Shown: piece after piece, positions 5,016-5,022 of the stretch
Layout of the letters: each line of letters starts with the position of its first letter
How positions within the stretch are numbered: position 1 is the stretch's first letter
Source of the DNA: Candidatus Nanosynbacter colneyensis
GTDB taxonomy: Bacteria > Patescibacteriota > Saccharimonadia > Saccharimonadales > Saccharimonadaceae
NCBI GenBank assembly: GCA_024330325.1
Contig: JANDWE010000132.1
Coordinates: 1-5,022 of the forward strand
Direction: 5' to 3'
DNA length: 5,022 nt
The notes under the pieces: model-generated
The model's database searches: none
Seen by the model: the letters and a program-made list of their open reading frames with translations, nothing else
What the model was told of the DNA's origin: nothing
Position numbers and translations under genes: made by a program

Positions 5016-5022
5016 TTTTTAT

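Overview
The window is a compact stretch of bacterial chromosome with every recognisable gene on the + strand. The mix points to a Candidatus Saccharibacteria (TM7) or related Patescibacteria/CPR genome: a cysteine-free, eukaryote-like IleS C-terminus, a divergent short GalU, rplU standing without rpmA, a chromosomal parAB pair, moderate GC and very short intergenic gaps. This assignment is inference from protein character, not a database match. TGA is used as a stop in two genes (1399-1401 and 4138-4140), so the UGA-as-glycine code of Gracilibacteria and Absconditabacteria does not apply.

Layout. Positions 1-1100 hold the 3' part of ileS, whose 5' end and KMSKS loop lie upstream of the window, followed by a hairpin terminator. 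A strong promoter then drives a 62-codon acidic ORF of unknown function (1213-1401) and probably also galU (1448-2275), which has its own consensus -10 and a perfect Shine-Dalgarno. Two bases after the galU stop another promoter begins. It serves an unrecognised 127-codon ORF (2317-2700) that appears to be the 5' part of a broken gene: the next 190 bases remain open in the -1 frame without any start codon and stop at 2894. A further promoter drives rplU (2975-3280), closed by a textbook intrinsic terminator. The last unit is parA-parB (3376-5015), with a 4-bp stop/start overlap and its own extended -10 promoter.

Function. The identified genes are housekeeping: isoleucyl-tRNA charging, UDP-sugar synthesis, the 50S subunit, and chromosome partitioning. 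Only parA-parB is a clear functional operon, in which the ATPase and the CTP-dependent centromere-binding clamp work together. No mobile element, CRISPR array, tRNA, rRNA or parS site was seen. The two points most worth following are the frameshifted unknown gene between galU and rplU, and the recurring promoter architecture (17-bp spacer plus TGn extended -10) at four independent transcription units. No convincing new multi-gene system is present.
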